32,132 bases of DNA from an uncultured Bacillota bacterium (GCA_947644695.1 CANSAJ010000010.1:1-32132), one strand, 5' to 3'; counted from the stretch's first letter, positions 17,167 through 26,128 are shown. A program made the numbers and translations. Notes: generated by a model not told the origin, from the sequence alone.

Positions 17167-17195
17167 TTGACAAAGTTATAATATTTTGCTATTAT
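17167..17195 (+). promoter_or_regulatory. Consensus promoter of the unknown gene at 17219
   Basis: TTGACA (17167-17172) and TATTAT (17190-17195) with exactly 17 bp spacing, 23 bp before the ATG. Confidence 0.88.
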
Positions 17196-17218
17196 TAACA
17201 GGCGAAAGGAAGGGTAAA

Positions 17219-17938
17219 ATGGACTTAAATAGCAGAAGATATAGAAAAATGCCAATTTCAGAAATAATATATTATTCAGTGTTTCCTAAAAAAAGTGAAG
17301 ACATGGATGCTTTAAAACTAGAAGATTTCTTAAGAACTAAAAGATTAAAATCACTTTATAAATGCAACGAAGGGAAAGTAGAAAGTTTTATAAGACGTGA
17401 ACAAGAGATAATTACTTTACGAGGTCCTATTCAAAGAGATTACTTATTTTCTTTGAATAAATCTATAGTTGAAGCTAAAGAATTAATATTTGGTAATCCT
17501 ATAAATGAAGAGTTTTCTTCTCCACAATATTATCATTTAACATTAAGTGAAATAATTAGTAGTTTAGCAATTTTCGGAAAACTTTCGTCTATTTATAATA
17601 CTAGATATACTAGATTTCTAGTAGAATCTCAAAAATCAGATGGAATTAAAAGACAAGAGTTAGAAAAAAAAGCTATAGAAGAAAGTCAAATGCGTAGTTT
17701 TTATGCGAGTGAAAAAAATAAATTATTTGACTTAATGTTGAATAGATTTAATACAAACGTAGATAATACAAACTTGATGGAATTTTTAAAAGTTTCATCT
17801 ATCATATTAAAAGAAATAATAAATTTATCAGGAGATACTTACACAAAATTTAATTCATTAGAGAATTTACACTTTAATATGCCAAGTTATGATACAGGAC
17901 TAATAAAAAGATACTGTCCAAATTTTGAATTAGAATGA
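17219..17938 (+). CDS. Unknown soluble helical protein with a decayed relative nearby
   Basis: I do not recognise this 239-residue protein. The start is the ATG at 17219 (MDLNSRRYRKMPISEIIYYS), which follows an AAAGGAAGGG site and a consensus promoter; the longer open frame to 17186 begins inside the -10 region and is rejected. There is no signal peptide or membrane helix. Predicted content is mainly helical and charged, with a Lys/Glu-rich helix at about 145-175. It is a single-gene unit with its own promoter and terminator. Its residues 14-124 align with the degraded frame at 20919-21221 (RLKS, LRG, YLFSLNK and YHLTLSE have counterparts there), so it belongs to a family that has duplicated in this genome. 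Confidence 0.8.
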   Translation: MDLNSRRYRKMPISEIIYYSVFPKKSEDMDALKLEDFLRTKRLKSLYKCNEGKVESFIRREQEIITLRGPIQRDYLFSLNKSIVEAKELIFGNPINEEFSSPQYYHLTLSEIISSLAIFGKLSSIYNTRYTRFLVESQKSDGIKRQELEKKAIEESQMRSFYASEKNKLFDLMLNRFNTNVDNTNLMEFLKVSSIILKEIINLSGDTYTKFNSLENLHFNMPSYDTGLIKRYCPNFELE

Positions 17939-17958
17939 TTTAACTCATTCTTTTTTTT
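17932..17958 (+). terminator. Terminator after the unknown gene
   Basis: AGAATGA and TCATTCT form a 7-bp stem with a 6-nt loop, followed by eight T residues. The stop codon lies at the stem. Confidence 0.85.
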
Positions 17959-18053
17959 ATTATAAAAATATTGCATTTTTGCGAGTATGTTTTTATAAGT
18001 TCTTAAATGTCGTTATAACTTTTATTTATAGGAGTTTATGATATTTTTATTTT

Positions 18054-18275
18054 TTGAAGATGTTCACATATATTTTTATAATTTTTTACATTTTAGCTTT
18101 CAAAAGTAGTAAAAAAGTAATAAATTTTCAGCAATTGTTTTGCATAATCATTTTAAATATTAAAAAAATACTATGTGATGTCATAGTATTGAAATATATT
18201 TCTATGAGCGAGACTAGTGGAATAGCCACTAAAGTTTTCGCCATAATAGGGGATAATATTACCCTTATTATGTAG
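18054..18275 (+). pseudogene. Possible ACT-domain gene remnant in a non-coding stretch
   Basis: The interval 17959-18371 has no convincing gene. One frame ends with VLKYISMSETSGIATKVFAI (then IGDNITLIM and a stop), which resembles the ACT repeat of aspartate kinases (the G-M-x-E-T-P-G-I-A-x-K-V-F pattern). The upstream part of the frame is AT-rich noise without a ribosome binding site, so at most a short relic remains. The same bases contain three stem-loops: AATACTATG/CATAGTATT (18167-18190), TAGTGG/CCACTA enclosed by GCGA/TCGC, and ATAATAGGG/CCCTTATTAT. A structured RNA is the alternative reading. Bases 18276-18371 show nothing I can name. Confidence 0.3.
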
Positions 18276-18371
18276 CATGAAGCATGTAGCAAAAAATTAT
18301 TCTTTAAATATTAAATCATGCTTTATATTTGGTATAAAAAATGCGTTTTTATAATTATTATATTTAACTTT

Positions 18372-19179
18372 TTATTTCAATTGGGCACTTTCATTCTTCA
18401 AATAGAAATTACAAGTAGTATAATTTCTATCTAATGGTTCCTCTGAATGAATAGGTTGCTTATATATATTACTAAGTCCTTCAAAATCGAATGAAATACT
18501 TTCTATATTAGAAATATCTTCTTTACCAATAATTGAATATGCTGGAACATATCCGCTATTAAGAGCAACTGGGTTTGTTGAATCATATAAAATCAAAGTG
18601 CCATCTTTCATTTGAAATATATTAAATGCATGTTCTTCTTCTGTTCCTTCAGAACTTAGTTTACCAAATACTAAATAACTTTTTATTCCACAAAACTCTG
18701 CTATATTTTGTACTGCGGCACTTCTCTCTGAACATAGTGCAGAATTATTTTTATAGAAATCTGCTATTGATATTTGAGAATCATCTCTTTCTTGCAAGTA
18801 AACATTTACTCTAATAGCTTGATTTCCTTTAAAACCAAATGCTTCAATCGTAAAATCTTGTAATTCATGAAAAAATTGTAAAGGATTATTTAAATTTTTA
18901 CCTTTAATAGATTTTATAAATTCTACATAAAGTGTTGCATCATTCATATAAAAAGGATCAACTATATAAGATGTAATAATGGGGCTATCTGAATTAATAT
19001 ACCCTTCTGAAATTGTTCCTATCAAACGGCCATTGTTGTTTTTATCTATGGTTCTCTTTTCAGAATTTTTTTTCCAATTCTTCTAATCTAGACATTACAA
19101 ATTCTTTAATTTGTTCTTCATTTTCTAAAGAGTTAACATAGGCTATTATATCTCTAAAAGAGTTTAAATTTTGGCTCAT
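18372..19179 (-). pseudogene. Transglutaminase-like protein, frame interrupted at an A8 run
   Basis: The only well-supported start is the ATG at 19179 (MSQNLNSFRDIIAYVNSLEN) behind TTGGAGG. That frame stops at 19060-19062, just after eight consecutive A residues (19066-19073 on the minus strand). If one A is skipped the frame continues without a stop to 18372, giving about 269 residues. The downstream 217-residue frame carries a transglutaminase-like Cys-His-Asp triad, numbered within it: CSERSAA (Cys98), EEHAFNI (His132) and LYDSTNP (Asp148). It has no signal peptide. The known fold includes cysteine proteases and peptidoglycan- or peptide-acting enzymes; the substrate here is unknown. It is a one-base frameshift mutation, a sequencing error, or a slippage-dependent gene. 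A TTG start at 19025 lacks a ribosome binding site. Confidence 0.75.
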
Positions 19180-19696
19180 ATTTATGCCTCCAATCATTTA
19201 TTCTAAAGATATTTTACCATATTTCTTATCTTATTTAAAGTAATGTGTATCTATTTTTTTAATTCATTTTAAGTATTAAACTTCTGTAACATATTTCTAA
19301 AGTAGTAAATTAGTAGTAAAATGCTATTAATAATTTTTGTATATAACTATAATTATAGACTTTTATAGTGAAATTGCTTTTTTTTTAATTAAAAAATTCA
19401 ACTAAAATTATTTAAAAAGAGAGAATTTACTTTCTCTCTAATATGCTTCATTATATCAAATGTAACTTATTTGTTAAATTTTTCGAAACTTCTTGACTCT
19501 AACATTATATAACAATATTAGAGATTGCACGAAAAATAATTTATTAAAAATTTTAGATAATTATTTGTTATTATTTCTTGAAGAAATAAGGAAGAGAATC
19601 TAAATTGTTAATTTATTTGGAAAAATCAAATGATAAAGATATAATCAATTGGAATAACTTTAATGCCCATATAGCTGCTAGAGTTTTTATTTATGC
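19180..19696. other. Long intergenic stretch with gene relics
   Basis: No intact gene is present. The stretch holds an imperfect 10-bp inverted repeat (19497-19506 with 19514-19523) and a short plus-strand frame at about 19593-19721 that ends in NWNNFNAHIAARVFIYAKK. That frame reads like the tail of a decayed gene but I cannot place it. A minus-strand terminator sits at 19414-19439. Confidence 0.5.
19414..19439 (-). terminator. Minus-strand terminator
   Basis: On the minus strand AGAGAGAA and TTCTCTCT form an 8-bp stem with a 6-nt loop followed by a U tract. No intact gene lies just upstream, so it may be left from a lost minus-strand gene. Confidence 0.6.
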
Positions 19697-19719
19697 AAAA
19701 AAAGAACCCTTAAGGCTCT
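19697..19719 (-). terminator. Terminator of the coiled-coil gene
   Basis: On the minus strand AGAGCC and GGTTCT (one G-U pair) form a short stem followed by seven U residues. The stem overlaps the last codons and stop of the gene that ends at 19710. Confidence 0.7.
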
Positions 19720-20819
19720 AATAGTTTCTTCTTATTTTTAGAAGTAAAAGTCTCTAATTGATACTCTTGAGCAAGTGTGCTAAAATCATATCCTTCTGGA
19801 GTAGCACTCATGAGGATAGCAGTTAATGCTTCTACTTGAGACTCTAAAATTCTTTGTTTAGCAACTGCTTCCATAGCAATTCTTTGAAAATGAAGTTCTC
19901 TTAATAAAGAATTAATATTATTAGGAACTGTTCCAGGTTTTACACTAAAAGAATCAATATTATAACTAGCTTCTTTATATACAGGCATTTTGAAGTTTTC
20001 CATTGTATATTTTAAAGAAAGTGCTGCATCTGCATACGAAAAGTCAAAATCATTAGGCCTTTCAATAATATATTTCAGTGTAACAGAAGATACAAAAGAA
20101 CTAATTAGCTCTTTTATTGAAAATAGTCCAAGATTAGTAAAAAATACTATAGCTTCATCCCTTGATTTTCCAGTTTTTCTTATATATTCTGATATCAAGC
20201 TTTCTAAATAATAATCTATGCTAGCACTAGTTACCTTAAGAAGTGGATGATCTTCTGATATAGTTTCTAATACTACTTGTGATTTGCTACCACTATTTTC
20301 GACAATTTGACTATATTCATTTATTTTACTTTTAAGTTCTGAAATAGCCTCGCTAATAGCTCTTTTTTCGTCAGCTAGAGCAGTAACTTCACTAGTTAAT
20401 TTCTCTTTCTTTATTAAAATATCAGCATCCAAATCTTGAGCTTGTCTTAAAAGACGGTCTTTTACTTGCTCTAAAGAAGTTAGATTTTTTTCTAGTGTTT
20501 CTTTCTTTTCCAGAAGACTTGTAACCTCATCTTTTAAAGTGTGATATTCACATCTATAAGAATCTAATGTTCTTTTCTGAACCTCACTTTGAATATCTGT
20601 TAAAGCAGCCTTAGCACTTTCACTTAAAAATTGATAATTAAATTCTCTATGTAACTCATCTCCATTAATTAAAGCTTCAACATAAGAAATAATAATCTCT
20701 AACTGAAAACTATTAGAATCACCTATAGGTAATAATCTCTTAGCTTTTCTTAATAAATCTAAAGTCGCTTTATAATCTTCATTTGGAAACATAGCACTTA
20801 ACTCGCTTTGTAAACCCAT
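19710..20819 (-). CDS. Unknown coiled-coil protein
   Basis: A 369-residue cytoplasmic protein of unknown family. An N-terminal helical region (MGLQSELSAMFPNEDYKATL) is followed by a long heptad-rich coiled coil at about 80-175, rich in Lys, Glu and Leu. A globular C-terminal half follows, with no membrane segment or catalytic motif I recognise. The ATG has a GAGGTGATG site and sits behind a consensus promoter with a perfect palindrome in its spacer, so it is probably regulated. It is transcribed alone. The coiled coil suggests a structural or DNA-associated role, but that is only inference. Confidence 0.82.
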   Translation of the reverse strand: MGLQSELSAMFPNEDYKATLDLLRKAKRLLPIGDSNSFQLEIIISYVEALINGDELHREFNYQFLSESAKAALTDIQSEVQKRTLDSYRCEYHTLKDEVTSLLEKKETLEKNLTSLEQVKDRLLRQAQDLDADILIKKEKLTSEVTALADEKRAISEAISELKSKINEYSQIVENSGSKSQVVLETISEDHPLLKVTSASIDYYLESLISEYIRKTGKSRDEAIVFFTNLGLFSIKELISSFVSSVTLKYIIERPNDFDFSYADAALSLKYTMENFKMPVYKEASYNIDSFSVKPGTVPNNINSLLRELHFQRIAMEAVAKQRILESQVEALTAILMSATPEGYDFSTLAQEYQLETFTSKNKKKLLEP

Positions 20820-20846
20820 AATTCATCACCTCATAACTAAGAATGT

Positions 20847-20875
20847 ATTATATATGTTACATCTATAGATGTCAA
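20847..20875 (-). promoter_or_regulatory. Promoter with palindromic operator-like site
   Basis: On the minus strand TTGACA (20870-20875) and TATAAT (20847-20852) are 17 bp apart, a consensus promoter. A perfect 14-bp palindrome, ACATCTATAGATGT (20859-20872), fills the spacer and overlaps the -35 box, where a bound repressor would block polymerase. Confidence 0.88.
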
Positions 20876-20918
20876 CTATTATATAAATATATATAATTAT
20901 AAAAAAACTCCAACTTAG

Positions 20919-21481
20919 AAATTAATATATCATACTTTATATCATAAAACAGTTGACCCAAAATTTAATTTATACAAAGTTGAAAAATATATAGAAAGCG
21001 AAAGATTAAAAAGTATATCTGATATAGCACAAAGAAAACAATTTATAACAGATGAACAATTTAAAATAAAAATAAGAGGTAACTCATCAACAAATTATTT
21101 ATTTAATTCCCTTTAAATTTAGATAAATTTTTAAATATAGTTTTTACAGATGGTATTGCTAGAGAATATAGTATGACTTTTAGTGAAGAAGTAGAAACTA
21201 TTACATTTATTTAAGAATTTAATAAAAATATATAAGCTAAGAATAAGAAAACTTGAATCTTTAAAAATAATTCATATAGTCATTGTGGGGGAGACTTAAC
21301 TAATCCACTGGATACAAATGTAGCAAGTTTACTAGAAGCAAGAAATTTAATTAATGGAGAAAATAGAATAATTAAAGAAACTATAAAACCACTTTATAGT
21401 GAATTAGAAACATCGTCTATAAGTAGTGAAACTGAAGAAAATTTCACAATGAGTTTACTAAAATGTACCACAAGATATTAA
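20919..21481 (+). pseudogene. Decayed relative of the unknown gene at 17219
   Basis: Three consecutive open pieces separated by stops or frameshifts encode fragments of the same family as the intact protein at 17219-17938. LIYHTLYHKTVDPKFNLYKV and ESERLKSIS align with IIYYSVFPKKSEDMDALKLE and RTKRLKSLY. The next pieces keep the counterparts IKIRG, YLFNSL and YSMTFSEE of LRG, YLFSLNK and YHLTLSE. A last frame (from about 21310) ends at TAA 21479-21481 and is only loosely similar. No ribosome binding site or start survives. A transcription terminator directly follows, supporting a former gene on this strand. Confidence 0.78.
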
Positions 21482-21486
21482 AGTTG

Positions 21487-21516
21487 CTATGAATTTTAAA
21501 TTCATAGTTTTATTTT
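21487..21516 (+). terminator. Terminator after the decayed gene
   Basis: CTATGAATTT and AAATTCATAG form a near-perfect stem centred on 21497, followed by TTTTATTTT. Confidence 0.75.
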
Positions 21517-21575
21517 CTAAAGAAAAACGTATAATTAAATGCGAACAATATTTTACACAAAAAAGGGGATTCTGG

Positions 21576-21604
21576 TTGACATTAAAACCTCATAGTGATA
21601 TCAT
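21576..21604 (+). promoter_or_regulatory. str operon promoter
   Basis: TTGACA (21576-21581) and TATCAT (21599-21604) are 17 bp apart, 86 bp upstream of rpsL. Confidence 0.88.
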
Positions 21605-21617
21605 TAACTTGCTTTGG

Positions 21618-21672
21618 GTTTTCAAATGAAAACTTGAATATAATTATAAAAACGACACACCGGGAAGTGTGT
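21618..21672 (+). promoter_or_regulatory. rpsL leader with two hairpins
   Basis: The 5' leader contains GTTTTC/GAAAAC (21618-21633, loop AAAT) and ACACAC/GTGTGT (21655-21672, loop CGGGAA), the second ending 5 nt before the AAAGGAG ribosome binding site. This could be a ribosomal-protein control element, but I do not recognise a described family. Confidence 0.45.
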
Positions 21673-21689
21673 ACGAGAAAGGAGCTTAA

Positions 21690-22100
21690 ATGACTACTAT
21701 AAACCAATTAGTAAGAAACAAACGTGGACAAAAAGTAAAAAAGAGTAAAAGCCCAGTATTAAATGTAGGTTTTAATTCAAAAGACAGAAAAAAAACTAAC
21801 AATATGTCACCACAAAAACGTGGAGTATGTACTCGTGTAGGAACTAAAACACCTAAAAAACCAAACTCAGCATTACGTAAATATGCTCGTGTAAGATTAA
21901 GTAATGGATATGAAGTAACATGCTATATTCCGGGAATTGGACACAATTTACAAGAGCACAGTGTAGTTCTAATAAGAGGTGGACGTGTTAAAGATCTTAT
22001 CGGAGTACGTTATCACATTATTCGTGGAACATTAGATACTGCTGGTGTTGACAATAGACGTCAAGGAAGAAGTAAATACGGCGCAAAAAGACCTAAATAA
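21690..22100 (+). CDS. rpsL: 30S ribosomal protein S12
   Basis: A decoding-centre ribosomal protein of 136 residues, with the Bacillota-type N-terminal insertion. The loops [18 protein letters not shown] (Lys56, equivalent to E. coli Lys42) and [15 protein letters not shown] are clear. In the second loop the residue after KDL is Ile (codon ATC at about 22000) where nearly all bacterial S12 proteins have Pro (E. coli Pro90). Changes at that Pro are known to alter the streptomycin response in E. coli. It is the first gene of the str operon and its ATG follows AAAGGAG. Confidence 0.98.
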   Translation: MTTINQLVRNKRGQKVKKSKSPVLNVGFNSKDRKKTNNMSPQKRGVCTRVGTKTPKKPNSALRKYARVRLSNGYEVTCYIPGIGHNLQEHSVVLIRGGRVKDLIGVRYHIIRGTLDTAGVDNRRQGRSKYGAKRPK

Positions 22101-22112
22101 GGAGAAGAAATT

Positions 22113-22142
22113 ATGTGGGAAAGCACAGGAGATTTAAAATAA
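22113..22142 (+). CDS. Possible 9-codon ORF between rpsL and rpsG
   Basis: Directly after the rpsL stop an AAGGAGAAG site precedes ATG and the short frame MWESTGDLK. A second ribosome binding site (AAAGGAG) then serves rpsG. This could be a coupling leader peptide, the residue of a lost gene, or chance. No homologue comes to mind. Confidence 0.2.
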   Translation: MWESTGDLK

Positions 22143-22179
22143 TTAAATAAAAGAATAACTAAAGAAAGGAGTAAAACTT

Positions 22180-22647
22180 ATGCGTAAAAGAAGAGCAGAA
22201 AAAAGAGAAGTATTAAACGATCCTATATATAACTCAAAAATCGTTACAAAGTTAATTAACCGTGTAATGCTATATGGTAAAAAAGGAACAGCTCAAACAA
22301 TACTATATGATGCATTTGATATAGTAAGAGAAAAAACTGGAAAAGATCCTATAGAAGTATTTGAAGCAGCTTACGAAAATGTAAAACCAGCTTTAGAAAT
22401 TAGAAGTAGACGTATTGGTGGTGGTAACTATCAAGTTCCAGTAGAAGTTAGAGAAGAAAGACAACAAGCCTTAGCACTTCGTTGGTTAGTACAATATGCT
22501 AAAAATAGAAACGGAAAAGGAATGGCAGAAAATTTAGCTAATGAAATAATAGATGCATCAGAAGGAACTGGTGGAGCTGTTAAAAAACGTGAAGACACAC
22601 ACAAAATGGCAGAGGCAAATAAAGCTTATGCACATTATAGATGGTAA
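22180..22647 (+). CDS. rpsG: 30S ribosomal protein S7
   Basis: A primary assembly protein of the 30S head, 155 residues, the normal length. The N terminus ([20 protein letters not shown]), the central [19 protein letters not shown] and the C-terminal [11 protein letters not shown] are all canonical. It is the second gene of the str operon, with AAAGGAG before the ATG, and ends 15 bp before fusA. In E. coli S7 represses its own operon; whether that holds here cannot be seen. Confidence 0.98.
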   Translation: MRKRRAEKREVLNDPIYNSKIVTKLINRVMLYGKKGTAQTILYDAFDIVREKTGKDPIEVFEAAYENVKPALEIRSRRIGGGNYQVPVEVREERQQALALRWLVQYAKNRNGKGMAENLANEIIDASEGTGGAVKKREDTHKMAEANKAYAHYRW

Positions 22648-22662
22648 AGAGGAGGAAAATAT

Positions 22663-24735
22663 ATGGCGCGTGATGTATCTCTAGATAAAACTCGTAATAT
22701 AGGTATAATGGCTCATATTGATGCCGGAAAAACTACATTTACAGAACGTGTTCTATTCCATACAGGTATAACTCATAAAATTGGAGAAACTCATGATGGA
22801 GAATCTCAAATGGACTGGATGGAACAAGAAAAAGAAAGAGGAATCACAATAACAAGTGCAGCTACAACTGCACACTGGAAAGGTTATAGATTAAATATAA
22901 TCGACACACCTGGACACGTAGACTTCACAATTGAAGTATCTCGTAGTCTTAGAGTATTAGATGGTGCTATTGCACTTATAGACTCACAAGCTGGTCCAGA
23001 AACTCAAACTGAACAAGTTTGGAGACAAGCTAATGAATGGAATGTTCCTAGAATGATATTCTCAAATAAAATGGATAAAATGGGAGCAGATTTCTTCTTT
23101 AGTTTAAAAATGAGTAAAGAAAGACTATCAGAAAAAGCAGTTGCAATAGAATTACCTATAGGTGCAGAAGATAACTTTAGAGGAATCATAGATTTAGTAA
23201 CTATGAAAGCTTATGAATACGATGGTGGCGAGCATGAAGAAGCAAAAGAAATAGAAATTCCAGCAGAACTTAAAGATAAAGCTGAAGAAATGAGAAATGA
23301 ACTTATTGAAGCTGCTAGTGAGTTCTCAGATGAATTAATGGAAAAATACTTAGAAGGCGAAGAAATTACTGTAGAAGAATTAAAAGCAGCTATAAGAAAA
23401 GGCGTTCTAGAAGTTAAATTATTCCCTATGATGTGCGGAACAGCATTAGGAAACAAAGGAGTAAAATTAGCATTAGATGCAGTACTTGATTACTTACCAG
23501 CACCAACTGACATAGCACATGTAAAAGGTATTGATATGAAAGATAATCCTATTGAAAGAAAAACAAGTGATAATGAACCATTCTCAGCGCTTGCATTCAA
23601 AGTTATGAATGATCCATTCGTAGGAAACCTAACATTCTTCCGTGTATATTCAGGAACTTTAAAATCAGGAAGTTACGTATATAATAGTACTAAAGGTACT
23701 AAAGAAAGAATTGGACGTATTCTTCAAATGCATGCTAATAATAGGAAAGAAATCACTGAAGTTTTTGCAGGAGAAATAGCTGCAGCAGTAGGACTTAAAG
23801 ATACTACAACTGGTGATACACTATGTGATGAGAAGAGTCAAGTAATACTTGAAAAAATGACTTTCCCAGAACCAGTTATAGAACTTGCTATTGAACCTAA
23901 GAGTAAACAAGACCAAGAAAAAATGAGCTTGGCTTTACAAAAATTAGCAAAAGAAGATCCATCATTCAGGGCTAGTACAAACCACGAAACAGGACAAACA
24001 ATAATTGCTGGAATGGGTGAATTACACTTAGATGTATTAGTAGACAGAATGAAAAGAGAATTTGATGTTGAATGTAATATAGGTAAACCACAAGTTGCTT
24101 ATAGAGAAACATTAACAGCTACTGGCGAATGCGAAGGAAAATACATTAAACAATCAGGTGGACGTGGACAATATGGTCACGTATGGGTTAAATTTGAACC
24201 TAATAAAGATAATGGATATGAATTCGTTGATGAAATCGTTGGTGGTGTAGTACCTAGAGAATATATTGGAGTAGTTGATAAAGGACTTCAAGAAGCACTA
24301 GCAGGAGGAATCCTTGCAGGATATCCTATGATAGATGTAAAATGTACACTATTTGATGGATCATACCATGATGTTGACTCAAACGAAATGGCATTCAAAA
24401 TCGCAGCTTCAATGGCTTTAAAAGAAGCAAAGAATAAATGTAAACCAGCACTACTTGAACCAATAATGAAAGTAGATGTAGTAGTTCCAGAAGAATTCAT
24501 GGGAACTGTAATGGGAGACTTAACAAGTAGAAGAGGAAGACCTCTTGGAAATGAATCTCGTGGTAAAGATTTACAAATATCTGCAATGGTACCATTAGCT
24601 GAAATGTTTGGCTACATGACAGTACTTCGTTCAAATACACAAGGACGTGGAACATATCAAATGGTATTCGACCATTACGAAGAAGTACCTAGAAATATAG
24701 CAGAAGAAATCATTAAAAAGAATAGTATTCAATAA
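22663..24735 (+). CDS. fusA: Elongation factor G
   Basis: The translocase GTPase of translation, 690 residues. The G domain shows G1 AHIDAGKTT at about 17-25, G3 DTPGHVDF and G4 NKMD. The later domains carry the conserved HVWVKFEPN and [16 protein letters not shown] segments near the C terminus. The ribosome binding site is AGAGGAGG. It keeps the str-operon position between rpsG and tuf. It is the canonical FusA rather than a duplicated or resistance-type copy. A gap of about 220 bp to tuf contains an EF-Tu-like fragment. Confidence 0.98.
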   Translation: MARDVSLDKTRNIGIMAHIDAGKTTFTERVLFHTGITHKIGETHDGESQMDWMEQEKERGITITSAATTAHWKGYRLNIIDTPGHVDFTIEVSRSLRVLDGAIALIDSQAGPETQTEQVWRQANEWNVPRMIFSNKMDKMGADFFFSLKMSKERLSEKAVAIELPIGAEDNFRGIIDLVTMKAYEYDGGEHEEAKEIEIPAELKDKAEEMRNELIEAASEFSDELMEKYLEGEEITVEELKAAIRKGVLEVKLFPMMCGTALGNKGVKLALDAVLDYLPAPTDIAHVKGIDMKDNPIERKTSDNEPFSALAFKVMNDPFVGNLTFFRVYSGTLKSGSYVYNSTKGTKERIGRILQMHANNRKEITEVFAGEIAAAVGLKDTTTGDTLCDEKSQVILEKMTFPEPVIELAIEPKSKQDQEKMSLALQKLAKEDPSFRASTNHETGQTIIAGMGELHLDVLVDRMKREFDVECNIGKPQVAYRETLTATGECEGKYIKQSGGRGQYGHVWVKFEPNKDNGYEFVDEIVGGVVPREYIGVVDKGLQEALAGGILAGYPMIDVKCTLFDGSYHDVDSNEMAFKIAASMALKEAKNKCKPALLEPIMKVDVVVPEEFMGTVMGDLTSRRGRPLGNESRGKDLQISAMVPLAEMFGYMTVLRSNTQGRGTYQMVFDHYEEVPRNIAEEIIKKNSIQ

Positions 24736-24745
24736 GATATTTATT

Positions 24746-24883
24746 ATGGAAAAACCAAATAAAGTTCAAATTCACATAGGAATAATTGGACATGTAGACC
24801 ACAGTAAAACAACTTTAGAAGAAGCAATAAATAAATATCTAAAAGAAAAAGGCTTAACCTTAAAGCCTAATAAAAAATTGTAA
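24746..24883 (+). pseudogene. EF-Tu-like 45-codon P-loop fragment
   Basis: An ATG frame of 45 residues begins MEKPNKVQIHIGIIGHVDHS and continues KTTLEEAINKYLKEKG. It matches the N terminus of EF-Tu ([17 protein letters not shown]) and is nearly identical at base level to the adjacent tuf gene over the P loop, with Ser replacing Gly in the loop. The rest of the G domain is absent. No ribosome binding site is visible. The likely origin is a partial duplication of a translational GTPase gene that then degraded. The alternative is a small GTP-binding-like peptide kept between fusA and tuf. The frame is intact to its own stop. Confidence 0.6.
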
Positions 24884-24958
24884 TAAAAGTAATTTATTAC
24901 TTGCAAAAAAGCCAAGTATTAGATAAAATTAATAATGTATATAAAGGAGGAAATACAA

Positions 24959-26128
24959 ATGGCAAGAGAAAAATTTGATCGTTCAAAACCACATGTTAAC
25001 ATTGGTACAATTGGACACGTAGACCACGGTAAAACAACTTTAACTGCGGCTATAACTAAATTATTTGGTAAATTTGTTGATTATGCTGATATCGACAAAG
25101 CACCAGAAGAAAGAGAAAGAGGAATAACTATCAATACATCTCACGTTGAGTATGAAACTGAAAAACGTCACTATGCTCACGTTGACTGTCCAGGACATGC
25201 TGACTATGTTAAAAACATGATCACAGGTGCTGCACAAATGGATGGTGCTATTCTAGTAGTTAGTGCTACTGATGGAGCTATGCCTCAAACTAGAGAACAT
25301 ATCTTATTATCAAGACAAGTTGGTCTTAAGAAAATGGTTGTATTCATCAATAAATGTGATATGGTTGATGATGCAGAATTAGTTGATCTAGTTGAAATGG
25401 AAATTAGAGAATTATTAACTGAATATAATTTCGATGGAGATAATACTCCAATAGTTAGAGGATCTGCTCTTAAATCACTTGAGGGTGATGCTAATTATGA
25501 GCAATCAGTTAGAGATCTTATGGCTGCTGTTGATGAATGGATTGAAGACCCAGTAAGAGATACTGAAAAACCATTCTTAATGAGCATTGAAGATGTATTC
25601 ACAATCACAGGACGTGGAACTGTTGTTACAGGTCGTGTTGAAAGAGGACAATTAAAACTTAACGAAGAAATTGAAATCGTTGGTATTAAAGAAACTAGAA
25701 AATCAGTTGTTACTGGAATTGAAATGTTCAGAAAATCACTTGATTATGCTGAAGCAGGAGACAACGCAGGTGTATTACTTCGTGGAATTAACCGTGAAGA
25801 CGTTGAAAGAGGACAAGTTCTTGCAAAACCTGGAACAGTTCATCCTCACAAAAAGTTCAAAGCAGAAGTTTATGTTCTATCTAAAGAAGAAGGTGGAAGA
25901 CATACTCCATTCTTCAGTAACTATAGACCACAATTCTACTTCAGAACTACTGACGTTACTGGTGTAATTGAATTACCAGCTGGTGTAGAAATGGTTATGC
26001 CTGGAGACAACGTATCAATTACAGTTGAACTAATCAGCAACATCGCTATCGAAAACGGAACTCAATTCAGTATCCGTGAAGGTGGAAGAACTGTTGGTGC
26101 TGGTGTAGTATCAGAAATTATTGAATAA
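24959..26128 (+). CDS. tuf: Elongation factor Tu
   Basis: Delivers aminoacyl-tRNA to the ribosome. It has 389 residues with G1 GHVDHGKT, G3 [14 protein letters not shown]4 NKCDMV and complete domains 2 and 3 ending in VVSEIIE. The start is the ATG at 24959 ([16 protein letters not shown]), placed 8 nt after an AAAGGAGG site at 24943-24950. The frame open from 24935 would put that site inside the gene and is rejected. It is the last gene of the str operon and is closed by a strong terminator. Codon choice is more GC-rich than in the neighbouring accessory genes, as expected for a highly expressed gene. Confidence 0.99.
   Translation: MAREKFDRSKPHVNIGTIGHVDHGKTTLTAAITKLFGKFVDYADIDKAPEERERGITINTSHVEYETEKRHYAHVDCPGHADYVKNMITGAAQMDGAILVVSATDGAMPQTREHILLSRQVGLKKMVVFINKCDMVDDAELVDLVEMEIRELLTEYNFDGDNTPIVRGSALKSLEGDANYEQSVRDLMAAVDEWIEDPVRDTEKPFLMSIEDVFTITGRGTVVTGRVERGQLKLNEEIEIVGIKETRKSVVTGIEMFRKSLDYAEAGDNAGVLLRGINREDVERGQVLAKPGTVHPHKKFKAEVYVLSKEEGGRHTPFFSNYRPQFYFRTTDVTGVIELPAGVEMVMPGDNVSITVELISNIAIENGTQFSIREGGRTVGAGVVSEIIE

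Noticed and set aside
17186-17218. Earlier start of the unknown gene at 17186
   Set aside because: It falls inside the promoter, between the -35 and -10 boxes. The ATG at 17219 has the ribosome binding site.
19020-19025. TTG start for the transglutaminase-like frame
   Set aside because: No ribosome binding site precedes it, and the continuous upstream frame with a good ATG differs by one base in an A8 run.
24935-24958. Eight extra N-terminal codons of EF-Tu
   Set aside because: The AAAGGAGG site lies inside this extension, and EF-Tu proteins begin at the MAREKF position.
25671-25967. 98-residue open frame inside tuf
   Set aside because: It lies wholly within the highly conserved EF-Tu coding sequence in another frame and has no ribosome binding site.
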